64,000 nucleotides of DNA from Nostoc sp. JL33 (GTDB lineage Bacteria > Cyanobacteriota > Cyanobacteriia > Cyanobacteriales > Nostocaceae): contig NZ_JABXKP010000064.1 of assembly GCF_017114985.1 (NCBI RefSeq), positions 1 to 64,000 on the forward strand, given 5' to 3'. A program made the translations under genes and the position numbers. Positions 53,232 to 62,514 of this stretch are shown in pieces (position 1 is the stretch's first letter; every line of letters begins with the position of its first letter). Below the pieces are notes generated by a model that saw only the letters and a program-made list of their open reading frames with translations, did no database searches and was not told the DNA's origin.

Positions 53232-54761
53232 CTAGTGCATTCTATCGATTGTGCGATACTGAATCGCTTCCGCTACATGATTGGTTTTTAGCTCATCTTC
53301 TCCGGCTAAATCTGCAATAGTCCGCCCTACTTTCAGAACGCGATCGCTTGCTCTTGCCGATAAACCTAATTTTCTAATTGCTACTTCTAATAAATTGCGA
53401 CTAGGATCATCTAACTTGCACCATTTCTGAAGATGACGACTCTGCATGTGGGCATTACAACGCAGATTTGCTTCTCCTTGGAAACGGGTAATTGCGCGAT
53501 CGCTTGCTTGTTGAACCCGTTCCCGTACTGATGTTGATGCTTCTCCGGTAGGTTGTTGGGTAATTTCTTCTGGTTTTAAGCGATTCACCGCAACTTGTAA
53601 ATCAATTCGATCCATCAACGGCCCAGAAAGTTTTGCCCAATATTGCTCACGTTGACGCGTAGAACAAGTACATTGTTGGATGGTATCGCCATAGTAACCG
53701 CATGGACAGGGATTGGTACTCGCCACCAAAGTAAACTGCGCGGGAAACGTTACTGATAGTTTGGTGCGGGAAATCGTGACGTAGCCATCTTCTAAAGGTT
53801 GACGCAGAAATTCTAAAACATCTCGTTTAAATTCCGTGAGTTCATCCAGAAAAAGTACACCTCTGTGAGATAATGATATTTCTCCAGGACGAGGGAAGCT
53901 ACCACCACCCACAAGAGAAGGCCCGGATGCTGAGTGGTGGGGGCTGCGAAAAGGGCGATCGCGTACCAACGAACCGCGATTTTTCAATAAACCAGCCACC
54001 GAATAGATGCGAGTCACTTCCAAAGATTCGGCAAAACTCAGGGGCGGCAAAATTCCTGGTAAGCGCCGCGCTAACATGGTTTTCCCACTACCAGGCGGCC
54101 CGACAAAAATTAAATTATGCCCGCCAGCAGCAGCAATTTCTAAGGCACGACGCGCATGAGCTTGTCCTTTCACATCATGCAAATCTGCACCAGGGTAGGG
54201 TGGTGTTACTATCTCCCTTGTGCCATCCATCTGCACAGGTTTGTAACGCCCCGGATTATTTAAAAAATCCACCACATCAGACAGATGTTTGCAGCCATAA
54301 ACAGCCAAGTCCTCAACCACTGCTGCTTCTTGGGCATTATCAGCAGGGATAACTAAACCTGCAATTCCCATCTTTTGGGCTGCTGCTGCGATCGGCAAGA
54401 CACCAGCCACCGGACGCAAACTGCCATCCAGAGAGACTTCGCCCAAAAATAGATAATCCCCCAACAAATCAGCGCTAACTTGCTCAGAAGCCGCCAAAAT
54501 TCCCACACTAATAGGCAAATCGAAACAGGGGCCTTCTTTGCGTAAATCTGCTGGGGTTAAATTGATCACAATTTTACGCATCGGAAAGGCAAAACCGGCA
54601 TTCTTCAGCGTTGCTTTGACTCTTTCTCTTGATTCTTGAATCGCTGAATCTGGCAGTCCCAAGACAACAATTCCCGGTAATCCCCCTGACACATCGACTT
54701 CTACGCCTACTTTGACGGCATCGATGCCCACAATTGATGCACTCCAGACTCTAGCAAGCAT
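53232..54761 (-). CDS. comM: ComM/YifB Mg-chelatase-like AAA+ ATPase
   Basis: A 509-residue ComM/YifB protein. The N-terminal ChlI-like domain is IVVLGLPDSAIQESRERVKATL. Walker A is GPPGSGKTMLARRLPGILP, Walker B LFLDELTEF, and the C-terminal Mg-chelatase domain ends NHVAEAIQYRTID. ComM is a hexameric helicase that promotes branch migration during natural transformation. That role is established in other bacteria; here it is by homology. Confidence 0.93.
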   Translation of the reverse strand: MLARVWSASIVGIDAVKVGVEVDVSGGLPGIVVLGLPDSAIQESRERVKATLKNAGFAFPMRKIVINLTPADLRKEGPCFDLPISVGILAASEQVSADLLGDYLFLGEVSLDGSLRPVAGVLPIAAAAQKMGIAGLVIPADNAQEAAVVEDLAVYGCKHLSDVVDFLNNPGRYKPVQMDGTREIVTPPYPGADLHDVKGQAHARRALEIAAAGGHNLIFVGPPGSGKTMLARRLPGILPPLSFAESLEVTRIYSVAGLLKNRGSLVRDRPFRSPHHSASGPSLVGGGSFPRPGEISLSHRGVLFLDELTEFKRDVLEFLRQPLEDGYVTISRTKLSVTFPAQFTLVASTNPCPCGYYGDTIQQCTCSTRQREQYWAKLSGPLMDRIDLQVAVNRLKPEEITQQPTGEASTSVRERVQQASDRAITRFQGEANLRCNAHMQSRHLQKWCKLDDPSRNLLEVAIRKLGLSARASDRVLKVGRTIADLAGEDELKTNHVAEAIQYRTIDRMH

Positions 54762-54997
54762 TTCTTATATAAGAATAAACCTTTCAAATCTCTAGCAGAT
54801 CAGTCGGTAGATTGGCATTAGTGAAACTACAGAGACGATTTTCGGCTCAAAATAGTTAAATAGCACTTTCTGGTTATTTTTTTGTGAATAAAACATCTAA
54901 ACTTGCATCAAGATAATAAACAATGTAAAAATTCTCTGTTGATAAATTCACACCAAGCCTGGGATTACATTTTTGCAACCGTTTGGGGAGAACCAGC

Positions 54998-55696
54998 CTA
55001 ACTGGCTGCAACAACAGCACGGTCATTTACTAACTTGCCATCTTCCATGTAGACGATGCGATCGGCAATATCTAGAATGCGGTTGTCATGAGTAACCAAG
55101 AGAATAGTACAATCCTGTTCTTTAGCTAGTTTTTGCATGAGGTTGACCACATCTCGTCCCGATTTACTGTCAAGGGCGGCGGTGGGTTCATCTGCTAAAA
55201 CAATTTTAGGATGACCAACTAAAGCACGAGCGATCGCAACTCTTTGTTTTTGTCCCCCAGATAAATCATCAGGATAATAATTCAGGCGATCGCCTAATCC
55301 TACCTCTTCTAACATCTGGGCTGACCGAGTTTTCATTTCTGCCGACGAAATATTATTATGCACTTCCAAGCCCATTCTGACGTTCTGGAGTACTGTCAGG
55401 CTACCGTGCAAGTTGTGCGCTTGGAAAATATAACCGTTATTGCGTCGCACCTGGGTAAGTTTTGCTGTATTAGCACCACAAAGTTCTTCTCCCAATATTT
55501 GTAAACTGCCAGATTGAGCAGAACGCAAGCCGCCTGATAAGGTGAGAAGTGTTGTTTTACCAGAACCAGAAGGCCCAGTCATAATAATAATTTCGCCGGC
55601 GTTAATATCTAGGTTGATATCAAAAAGAACTTGCTTGCGGAGTTGACCATGGCCGAAGTAGTGGTCGAGATTTTTAACAGAGATGACGGGAAACAT
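54998..55696 (-). CDS. devA: DevA-type ABC transporter ATPase
   Basis: ATPase (232 aa) of a DevBCA-type exporter. Walker A is GPSGSGKTTLL, signature LSGGQKQRVAIARALV, Walker B VLADEPTAALD. DevBCA in Nostocales exports heterocyst glycolipids, and the genome carries several paralogous sets, so the substrate here is not certain. It is the last gene of a devB-devC-devA order, but upstream the first two are merged into one deletion fusion (55837-57021). A heptamer-repeat stretch separates the two. Confidence 0.9.
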   Translation of the reverse strand: MFPVISVKNLDHYFGHGQLRKQVLFDINLDINAGEIIIMTGPSGSGKTTLLTLSGGLRSAQSGSLQILGEELCGANTAKLTQVRRNNGYIFQAHNLHGSLTVLQNVRMGLEVHNNISSAEMKTRSAQMLEEVGLGDRLNYYPDDLSGGQKQRVAIARALVGHPKIVLADEPTAALDSKSGRDVVNLMQKLAKEQDCTILLVTHDNRILDIADRIVYMEDGKLVNDRAVVAAS

Positions 55697-55705
55697 ATTT
55701 AGAAG

Positions 55706-55831
55706 AGTGGGGAGTGGGGAGTGGGGAATGGGGAGTGGGGAGTGGGGAGTGGGGAATGGGGAATGGGGAATAGAAATTGGCGAATTGGTTATTGTCAGTT
55801 GTTTTTCCCTACTCCCTACTCCCTACTCCCC
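55706..55831. repeat. Inverted STRR heptamer repeats between devA and the devB::devC fusion
   Basis: About nine copies of GGGGAGT/GGGGAAT (55706-55768) are followed 40 bp later by CTACTCCCTACTCCC copies (55805-55831). The arms are complementary enough to form a long imperfect hairpin in the devBC-devA transcript. It may lower expression of devA. Confidence 0.85.
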
Positions 55832-55836
55832 ATTTT

Positions 55837-57021
55837 TCAAAACATATCTGCGGGATCGGCGGACTGTAATTTACGAGTGGCGATCGCACTAGAAATTATG
55901 CACATAATCATAGTCAGCGTTAATACCGTTAAGGCTCGTGCTACGGTCATGTAAAGTGGTAAATTCGTGGCATTGCGAGTTAGATAGTAAAGTCCTAAAG
56001 GTGCGATCGCTCCTGGGATAAAGCCCAAGACTGCTAAAATTATCGCCTCTTCAAATACCACACCCAATAAGTAGAGATTGTTATACCTCATTGCTTTGAA
56101 AGTGGCGTATTCTTTCATATGGGAATTCACATCTGTAGAAAGAACTTGATAGACGATAATCACGCCTACCATAAACCCCATTCCTACACCCAGACTGAAG
56201 ATAAACCCAATCGCTGTATTTTTTTTCCAATAATCTGTTTCAAATTCGATAAATTCTGCTTTGGTCAACACTTTTACATCATTATCTACTAAATGAGATT
56301 CTAAAGCTGCTTTCACCTGTTTTGGATCATAGCCTGCTTCTAGTTGAACCAAACCTAAACTGACACTACTTGCTTCTCGCTTGGGAAATAGCCGCAAGAA
56401 ATTCTGGTCGCTGGTAATCAGATTCCCATCAGCCGCAAAGGAAGCCCCGATTGAAAATAAGCCGCTAATGGTAATTGTCCGGCGGTCAATTTCAGTCGTC
56501 ACAGGTTTCCCTTGTCCAACTTGGGCGATCGCTTCTTTATAATCTCCTCTGGAGGCGCGATCAAACAGGACGGTATCTGCTAGCTTCACTCCAATTTCTC
56601 CCTGTTTTGCTCCCGCTTTTACCTTGTCAACGTTGGATTTGGCAACTTGAACTTGTTTTTGGGCTTCAACCAAACTTGCTTGCAAGCGATCGCGACTATC
56701 CATAATTGCAATTACCTGCCCAGCTTTGACGCGATCGCCTTCTTTCACCAATAGTTTTTGAAGCAGACTTCCCTCGGTAGAAGAAGTTGCAGACAGTTTT
56801 ATCACTTCTCCATTTGGTTCTAAGCGTCCCAATGCTGTGACTGTTTTTACCACTGGTTTAACCGCTACTGGCGCTGCTTGCTTTTCATTAGCGGTAGCCT
56901 GATTTAGTACCGTATAAACACTAGCTCCACCTATTGCTAAAGATGCAATTATTGCTAGTGCCGTGGGCGATCGCCAAAGATTTTGAGAAGACTTTAAATC
57001 CTCTAATTTCCAGTTTTGCAC
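55837..57021 (-). CDS. devB::devC in-frame deletion fusion
   Basis: A single 394-residue open frame. Residues 1-143 match the N-terminus of a DevB/HlyD-type membrane fusion protein: one membrane helix, then LGRLEPNGEVIKLSATSS, a lipoyl-like half (VKEGDRVKAGQVIAIMDSR) and the start of the coiled coil. From about residue 144 (GVKLADTVLFDRASRGDY) it becomes the second half of a DevC permease, with the three C-terminal helices (IGFIFSLGVGMGFMVG, VVFEEAIILAVLGFIPG, LTLTMIMCIISSAIA). The missing DevB C-terminus and DevC first helix imply loss of about 1.5 kb. The frame is preserved across the joint near 56592. Probably non-functional as an exporter. Confidence 0.85.
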   Translation of the reverse strand: MQNWKLEDLKSSQNLWRSPTALAIIASLAIGGASVYTVLNQATANEKQAAPVAVKPVVKTVTALGRLEPNGEVIKLSATSSTEGSLLQKLLVKEGDRVKAGQVIAIMDSRDRLQASLVEAQKQVQVAKSNVDKVKAGAKQGEIGVKLADTVLFDRASRGDYKEAIAQVGQGKPVTTEIDRRTITISGLFSIGASFAADGNLITSDQNFLRLFPKREASSVSLGLVQLEAGYDPKQVKAALESHLVDNDVKVLTKAEFIEFETDYWKKNTAIGFIFSLGVGMGFMVGVIIVYQVLSTDVNSHMKEYATFKAMRYNNLYLLGVVFEEAIILAVLGFIPGAIAPLGLYYLTRNATNLPLYMTVARALTVLTLTMIMCIISSAIATRKLQSADPADMF

Positions 57022-57050
57022 CGTAGCGTTGACCTTTTCCCATTCACAAA

Positions 57051-57073
57051 TTGAACTAAACTGTTCAGTTCAA
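57051..57073. promoter_or_regulatory. Likely TetR operator 1
   Basis: Inverted repeat TTGAACT-N9-AGTTCAA between the divergent devB::devC and TetR genes. It has the same 7-9-7 geometry as the site at 57080, and the repeated AACTAAACTG-type core occurs in both. Confidence 0.6.
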
Positions 57074-57079
57074 TTTATG

Positions 57080-57102
57080 CTAAACTAAACTGAGTAGTTT
57101 AG
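57080..57102. promoter_or_regulatory. Likely TetR operator 2
   Basis: Inverted repeat CTAAACT-N9-AGTTTAG, centred 29 bp from the first. Two same-geometry palindromes in the gap of a divergent TetR gene are the expected operator layout. Confidence 0.6.
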
Positions 57103-57179
57103 TCAAGAGTAAAAAGTAAAAAATGCTGTAAATGCCGATTAACTGATTAAAATTCTTTATAATAGAGGATAATTAATAA

Positions 57180-57797
57180 ATGGTACGGATTAAAACTGAC
57201 GAAGTTGCTCGAGATAATTCCGTTGATAAAGTGGAGCAAATTCTGCAAGGGGCAATGCAGGAGTTTCTGCAAAATGGCTATGCTGGTACAAGTATGGATC
57301 GGGTAGCAGTAGCAGCAGGTGTTTCTAAAGCGACAGTCTACAGCCACTTTCAAGATAAAGAAGGGCTTTTTAAAGTACTGATCGAGAACTTGGCACATCA
57401 GAAGTTTAACTCTCTCCTTGGCACCGAACCTATGGAAGGAGAACCAAAAATCGTACTACGCCAATTCGGAACGAAATTATTAGAACAGATGAATAACGAC
57501 CAGGAACACTTTGCATTTTGGCGAGTGCTAATTGGGGAATCTGGTCGTTTTCCGGAATTAACTCAGATTTGTGTTCGGGCGATGATTAAACCAACGCTGG
57601 AAACGCTCAATCAATACTTGGCTGCTCACCCGGAACTGAATATTACTGACCCAGAGGCAACAGCGAGGATTTTTTTAGGCACATTAGTTGATTTTCATGT
57701 GACTCAAGATGTGATGCATGGGAAGGATATTATACCAATGGAAAGCGATCGCTTGATTGATGCTTTGACACATCTAATCACCAATTGCGCCGATTGA
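57180..57797 (+). CDS. TetR/AcrR-family transcriptional regulator
   Basis: A 205-residue regulator with the TetR DNA-binding helix-turn-helix (FLQNGYAGTSMDRVAVAAGV-SKATVYSHFQDKEGLFKVL, residues about 30-70) and a helical ligand domain. It is divergent from the devB::devC fusion, with two matching palindromes in the shared gap, so it probably represses the exporter genes and perhaps itself. The ligand is unknown. Confidence 0.9.
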   Translation: MVRIKTDEVARDNSVDKVEQILQGAMQEFLQNGYAGTSMDRVAVAAGVSKATVYSHFQDKEGLFKVLIENLAHQKFNSLLGTEPMEGEPKIVLRQFGTKLLEQMNNDQEHFAFWRVLIGESGRFPELTQICVRAMIKPTLETLNQYLAAHPELNITDPEATARIFLGTLVDFHVTQDVMHGKDIIPMESDRLIDALTHLITNCAD

Positions 57798-58027
57798 TTG
57801 GCTATATATCGGCGCTTGGCGCTTGTGCAGTCGGAAGGCCAAAATAATCAATAATGATAATTAATAATTCATAATTACAATCATCAGTGGTAGCTCACTA
57901 CTCTCCACTGTCTTATTGACCACTAAATTTTTGATTTAGTGTGCACTACTGTACAGTGTCTTTAAATTATGAATTATGAATTAGTAATTATTTGGTCAAA
58001 TACATCCTCCAGCGATCGCTAGATTAA

Positions 58028-58519
58028 CTAGGCAGGAATGACTTGAACAATCAGTGAGCGTTTATCCAACGACTGGATTTTACCTACTTGACTGAGATCG
58101 TTTGCAATCCGGTCTAGCAGTTCTCCAGCTTGGTCACGATATTGATGTTCTCGACCTCGTAAACGAATCGCAAACTTCACCGAATCGCCTTTACTCAACC
58201 ACTGAACTGCTTTCTCAATACGTAAATTGTAATCAGCCACACCCACGTTTAGTCCGAACCGAACTTCCTTTACCGTGGGTCTAGCACTCTGGCTTTGACG
58301 TTTTTTCTTTTGATACTGAAGCTTGCCATAGTTGAGAATCTTAGCGATTGGAGCGTCTTTGCCTTCGGAGACTACAACTAAGTCAAGCTCTAAACTTTCC
58401 GCTAGCTGTAGGGCCTCCTTGGTGTCGATCAGACCACGATTATTATTCTCATGGTCAATCAAGAAGACGTGAGGTGACTTGATTTGCGAATTAATCAGTT
58501 GCTTTTGGATTGCGATAAT
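58028..58519 (-). CDS. infC: Translation initiation factor IF-3, AUU start
   Basis: IF-3 blocks premature 50S joining and proofreads start codons. Core stretches: GLIDTKEALQLAESLELDLVVVSEGKDAPIAKILNYGKLQYQKKK and VGVADYNLRIEKAVQWLSKGD, then SLIVQVIPA. An ATG at 58462 (MIDHENN) would truncate the conserved N-terminus IQKQLINSQIKSPHVFLIDHENN. Upstream in frame there is no ATG before a TAG. An ATT at 58519 lies 6 nt after an AGGAG site (58526-58530). AUU starts are the hallmark of infC in E. coli, where they allow autoregulation. With this start the protein has 163 residues. Confidence 0.9.
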   Translation of the reverse strand: MIAIQKQLINSQIKSPHVFLIDHENNNRGLIDTKEALQLAESLELDLVVVSEGKDAPIAKILNYGKLQYQKKKRQSQSARPTVKEVRFGLNVGVADYNLRIEKAVQWLSKGDSVKFAIRLRGREHQYRDQAGELLDRIANDLSQVGKIQSLDKRSLIVQVIPA

Positions 58520-58764
58520 GAATTTCTCCTAGTTCTTCAACACTTTACTTTGCAAGCAAGTAATGCTAATGCCAATTTAACACAACACTCAATCAGAGCA
58601 ACTTTAACGACACAATCGATTGCAATCTGTTAGAATGCAAAATTGCGGCACACGCTCTGAGTCTTGGCGCTACTGCCCCGAAACAGCCTTTCAATGATTT
58701 TTTATCCGTCCGCCTAAGACTAACGCCACCATTGGCGACAGGCCGATGTTATTTTTGGAGTCTT

Positions 58765-60108
58765 ATGTCTTTTTCTACTCTCGGCTTGTCCAATGAAATT
58801 ATCCGTGCCGTTACCGAGCGAGGGTACACCGAACCCACGCCAATTCAGATGCAGGCGATCCCTGCTGTATTGTCAGGTAGCGATTTGCTAGCCGGGGCAC
58901 AAACTGGGACTGGAAAGACCGCTAGTTTTACACTGCCGCTCTTGCATCGGTTGTCGTCCGATAAGAGCATCAAAGGTACGTCTAATGGATACCCGCCGAT
59001 CCGGGCGCTGATTCTCACCCCGACTCGTGAGCTCGCTGCACAGGTGGAAGAAAGCGTGCGCGAGTACGGCAAGTATTTGAAGCTCAACTCGATGGTGATG
59101 TTTGGCGGAGTCGGTATTCATCTGCAAAAACAGCGTTTGAAGGGACGAGTGGATATTCTGGTTGCTACTCCAGGGCGACTGCTAGACCACATACAGCAGG
59201 GCACGCTGAAGCTGTCGCATATTGAGGTTTTGGTGTTGGATGAAGCAGATCGAATGCTGGACATGGGCTTTATTCATGATATCCGCCGCATCCTCTCACT
59301 CCTGCCCAAACAGCGACAGAATTTGCTATTTTTCGCTACTTTCTCCGACAAAATTAAGACACTCGCCGCCGGACTGCTTAATCACCCGACGATGATTGAG
59401 GTGGCACGCCGCAACGTTACCGCCGACACAATAGCACAGAAAGTTTACCAGGTAGACCGTGACAAGAAACGCCAATTGCTTGCTCACCTAATTCGGCGAG
59501 ATAATTGGTATCAAGTGCTAGTGTTCACTCGCACTAAATATGGCGCTGACCGTTTGGTTAAGCAGTTGGGCGAAGACCGCATTCAAGCACTGGCAATCCA
59601 CGGTAATAAGAGCCAGCCGACGCGTACCAACGCTCTGGCAAAGTTCAAGAATGGCAGCTTACAGGTACTGGTGGCGACGGACATTGCTGCTAGGGGTCTT
59701 GACATCAGCGAACTGCCGCATGTAGTCAACTTCGATCTGCCCAATGTACCGGAGGATTATGTTCATCGCATTGGTCGCACTGGTCGCGCTGGCGCGTCAG
59801 GTGAAGCCGTATCGCTGGTGTGCGTCGATGAATACCCCCTATTGACAGATATTGAAAAACTGATCCAGCAGCGCTTGCCAAGGGAAGTGGTCGCTGGTTT
59901 TGCGCTCAACCCCGATATTAAGGCAGAAGCAATCCCAAATGGACGGCAACACAGAGCCAAGCCCGAACGTGATAAGCGTCCGGCTCGGACTCCTAAACCT
60001 TTACCACAGACATCGGCTAAACGTAAGGTAGCGCCACCGGCCACGAATGGCGATCAGCCTGGTGCTCGTTCGTCGGCACCGCGCCGTTCTGCTAAACGCG
60101 ATCGCTAA
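58765..60108 (+). CDS. DEAD-box RNA helicase (RhlE-like) with altered motif III
   Basis: A 447-residue DEAD-box helicase: Q motif [12 protein letters not shown], Walker [17 protein letters not shown], motif II DEAD in [14 protein letters not shown], and [10 protein letters not shown] (motif VI), followed by a basic C-terminal tail rich in Lys and Pro. Motif III, SAT in nearly all members, reads FAT here ([12 protein letters not shown]). I chose ATG 58765, with a TTGGAG site 4-9 bp before it; an upstream frame would add 11 unlikely residues. It is divergent from infC by about 250 bp. Cold-shock or RNA-remodelling roles are usual for the family. Confidence 0.92.
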   Translation: MSFSTLGLSNEIIRAVTERGYTEPTPIQMQAIPAVLSGSDLLAGAQTGTGKTASFTLPLLHRLSSDKSIKGTSNGYPPIRALILTPTRELAAQVEESVREYGKYLKLNSMVMFGGVGIHLQKQRLKGRVDILVATPGRLLDHIQQGTLKLSHIEVLVLDEADRMLDMGFIHDIRRILSLLPKQRQNLLFFATFSDKIKTLAAGLLNHPTMIEVARRNVTADTIAQKVYQVDRDKKRQLLAHLIRRDNWYQVLVFTRTKYGADRLVKQLGEDRIQALAIHGNKSQPTRTNALAKFKNGSLQVLVATDIAARGLDISELPHVVNFDLPNVPEDYVHRIGRTGRAGASGEAVSLVCVDEYPLLTDIEKLIQQRLPREVVAGFALNPDIKAEAIPNGRQHRAKPERDKRPARTPKPLPQTSAKRKVAPPATNGDQPGARSSAPRRSAKRDR

Positions 60109-60452
60109 TCTTGTTTAGCTGTTCAATAAATTGAGTTTTCATAGGTTCTGGAAAACCCTCCCCTACAAGGCTACGGTGTACACACAAGTTCCAGCCCCTG
60201 AGATACCTCACCCTGGTTATGCTACGCAAAACCTGTCCCTCTCCTTGGTAAGGAGAGGGATGTCCGATAGGACAGGGTGAGGTTTTTCTTTTTTTTGGGA
60301 AGTATCTAATTAACTGATAAGTAAGTCAACTTAATTAAACATAAAATGCTTTCAGGCTCGTAGTAGCGCTTTAGCGCTAAAGCGCTACTACAAACGTCTT
60401 ACTTTTTTTAGGTTGAACTACTTACTGTATTGATGTCTAATCAAGAGTTAGG
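60109..60452. other. Repeat-rich gap between DEAD-box gene and dnaG
   Basis: A 344-bp gap between convergent genes. It holds a dispersed CCCTCTCCTTGGTAAGGAGA hairpin near 60235 (ACCTGTCCCTCTCC / GGTGAGG type) and the perfect 32-bp palindrome at 60360-60391. No gene. Confidence 0.75.
60360..60391. repeat. Perfect 32-bp palindrome
   Basis: GTAGTAGCGCTTTAGC followed by its exact reverse complement GCTAAAGCGCTACTAC. This is a dispersed Nostoc-type palindrome and, at 32 bp with no loop, is long for an operator. It may act as a terminator or a cruciform. Confidence 0.9.
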
Positions 60453-62369
60453 CTACAACAACTCTGTGATCGAAAATAACCGTTGTCGGTCTATTTTTTG
60501 AAGCTTAATTTTTTCGGCGTAGAAAGCCTGATAATAAGATTGATACCGCTCTGGTTCAGCTTCTGGATCAGTTTGTTGCCATAATTCCAAAAAGTGGCGA
60601 TAGCGTTTTTCCAGCATCACTAAATCCATGCAAGCGATCGCAGCTTGAACCACTTGCGGAGTCCGAAGTATTTCTTTCTTCCATTTCTCGTTCAGATGAA
60701 ACAGATGCGACACTAATCCCAATTCTTCAGACGATTCTAGGTATCTGTTTTGCAAGGTTGATATTAAATCTAGCTGTTCCACTACTGTTTCTAAAATCTG
60801 TTGCCATAAAAATCGATGGTGGGAAAGGCTAAATTGCAAATCTCGCTCCTCTAGTTCGTCAATAATCGCTTGACGCTGTTCTGGACAATGCAAGTAAATT
60901 CGCAGTAATAAAGCCTCTGCGTTTTCTAAAAGGTTTCGTTCTGTGGGCAGTGGAGAGTCTGAAACTTTGCTACCTCCCCATGCTTTCTTCGCTGATACAG
61001 GCTTAGAGTATGTAGCCGCAGGGGGAGCAATTTGAGTTAACAGATTTTCAACTCGTAGGGGTATAAGTCTGGTATCTCCTAAGCTGAGTATTTCTGCACA
61101 GAATGAAACGTAATAGTTGCGTGTATCGCTGTTAACTATATTTTTAAGTAATTTGACTAATTGCTGAGTTACTTGCTGAAAATCAGTAGCCTGTCTCAAA
61201 TCACGGTCTTGAATAATTTGCTGAATCTGCCAGTCTAGCCAAAGTGGGGCATTTTTTAGCAGTTCTCCATAATCTTCTGATGTGTGAGTATACAAGTATT
61301 CATCAGCATCTTTACCATCAGGTAAATTGAGAATCTTTAGCTGAACTTCGCCCTTGTATGCTAGTTCGGCAATTTCACCGATCGCACGTTCGGCGGCATT
61401 AGTTCCGGCTTTATCAGCATCAAAGTTGAGTACTAATTGTTTCGATTCGGTGTAGCGTAATATTAGCCGCACTTGTTCTAAGCTTAAGGCAGTACCGAGA
61501 GAGGCGACAGCATTATTAATACCAGCAGCGTGGAGAGCGATCGCATCAAAATATCCCTCTACCACCAGCGCTTGATCGGCTTGGGAAATCCCACCTTTGG
61601 CTTGATCGAGGGCAAATAATGTTTTACCTTTACTAAAAAGTTCGGTTTCTGGTGAATTCAAATATTTAGGTTGCTCATCAGTCAGGGTTCTACCACCAAA
61701 GGCAATGACGCGCCCTTGGACATCACGAATGGGAATCATCAAGCGATCGCGAAATACATCATAATAACCGCCTCCTTCACGGCGTGGCTTAATCAATCCC
61801 GCTTTTTCCAGTATTTGCGCGGGCAAACGTTTATCTTCCACTAGATAACGATAGAGAGTTTCCCAACCTGCGGGGGCGTAACCTAAACCAAATTGCTGTA
61901 TAGTTTCTTCTTTGAGTTGGCGGCTAGATTGCAAATATTCAAGTGCCTTTTGCCCTTGTGATTGTCTCAGGGCGTGTTGATAAAACTGGGCGGACGTTGC
62001 CAGAACTTCATACAACTGCTCACGCAAAGATAGCTGACGCTGTAATTCTTGGCGTTGTTCGGGTAAGAGTGTTTGTACAGGTACTTGGTAACGCCGTGCT
62101 AAATCCAGCACCACATCAGCAAAAGAACGCTTTCCCAACTCCATGACAAACTTAATCGAATTTCCCCCAGCTTGACAGCCGAAGCAATAGTACATTTGCT
62201 TGGTTTGGCTGACGGTGAAGCTAGGAGATTTCTCATCATGGAAAGGACATAAACCGACAAAATCCTTTCCACGTTTGCGTAAAACTACGTATTCCGAGAC
62301 GACATCTACAATATCAGCCCGTAGTTTAACTTCCTCAATTGTATCTGGGTGCAAGCGGGGGATTTGCAT
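60453..62369 (-). CDS. dnaG: DNA primase DnaG
   Basis: Primase for Okazaki-fragment start, 638 residues. The N-terminal zinc-binding domain has CPFHDEKSPSFTV ... YYCFGCQAGG. The catalytic core and TOPRIM acidic residues follow (VVEGYFDAIALHAAG and LNFDADKAGTNAAERA). The C-terminal DnaB-interaction domain is long and helical. Length is normal. A reading frame on the opposite strand that runs into the amidase gene is an antisense artefact. Confidence 0.95.
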   Translation of the reverse strand: MQIPRLHPDTIEEVKLRADIVDVVSEYVVLRKRGKDFVGLCPFHDEKSPSFTVSQTKQMYYCFGCQAGGNSIKFVMELGKRSFADVVLDLARRYQVPVQTLLPEQRQELQRQLSLREQLYEVLATSAQFYQHALRQSQGQKALEYLQSSRQLKEETIQQFGLGYAPAGWETLYRYLVEDKRLPAQILEKAGLIKPRREGGGYYDVFRDRLMIPIRDVQGRVIAFGGRTLTDEQPKYLNSPETELFSKGKTLFALDQAKGGISQADQALVVEGYFDAIALHAAGINNAVASLGTALSLEQVRLILRYTESKQLVLNFDADKAGTNAAERAIGEIAELAYKGEVQLKILNLPDGKDADEYLYTHTSEDYGELLKNAPLWLDWQIQQIIQDRDLRQATDFQQVTQQLVKLLKNIVNSDTRNYYVSFCAEILSLGDTRLIPLRVENLLTQIAPPAATYSKPVSAKKAWGGSKVSDSPLPTERNLLENAEALLLRIYLHCPEQRQAIIDELEERDLQFSLSHHRFLWQQILETVVEQLDLISTLQNRYLESSEELGLVSHLFHLNEKWKKEILRTPQVVQAAIACMDLVMLEKRYRHFLELWQQTDPEAEPERYQSYYQAFYAEKIKLQKIDRQRLFSITELL

Positions 62370-62514
62370 TCTAGTCTATTTATTAAGTCATGGGTTGGTA
62401 ATTAACACCACGGTGGGTTTCCCAACTGATCGCTATTATATTCTTGTTGCTAGACCAAGCAAGAATGATCTAGAGAATTGCTTACACTTAATTTTATCAG
62501 AGGAAATACTGAAA

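Noticed and set aside
62200..62514. N-terminal extension of the amidase frame
   Set aside because: It runs antisense across the dnaG 5' end; the amidase homology begins at MGRIFISAAHGG.
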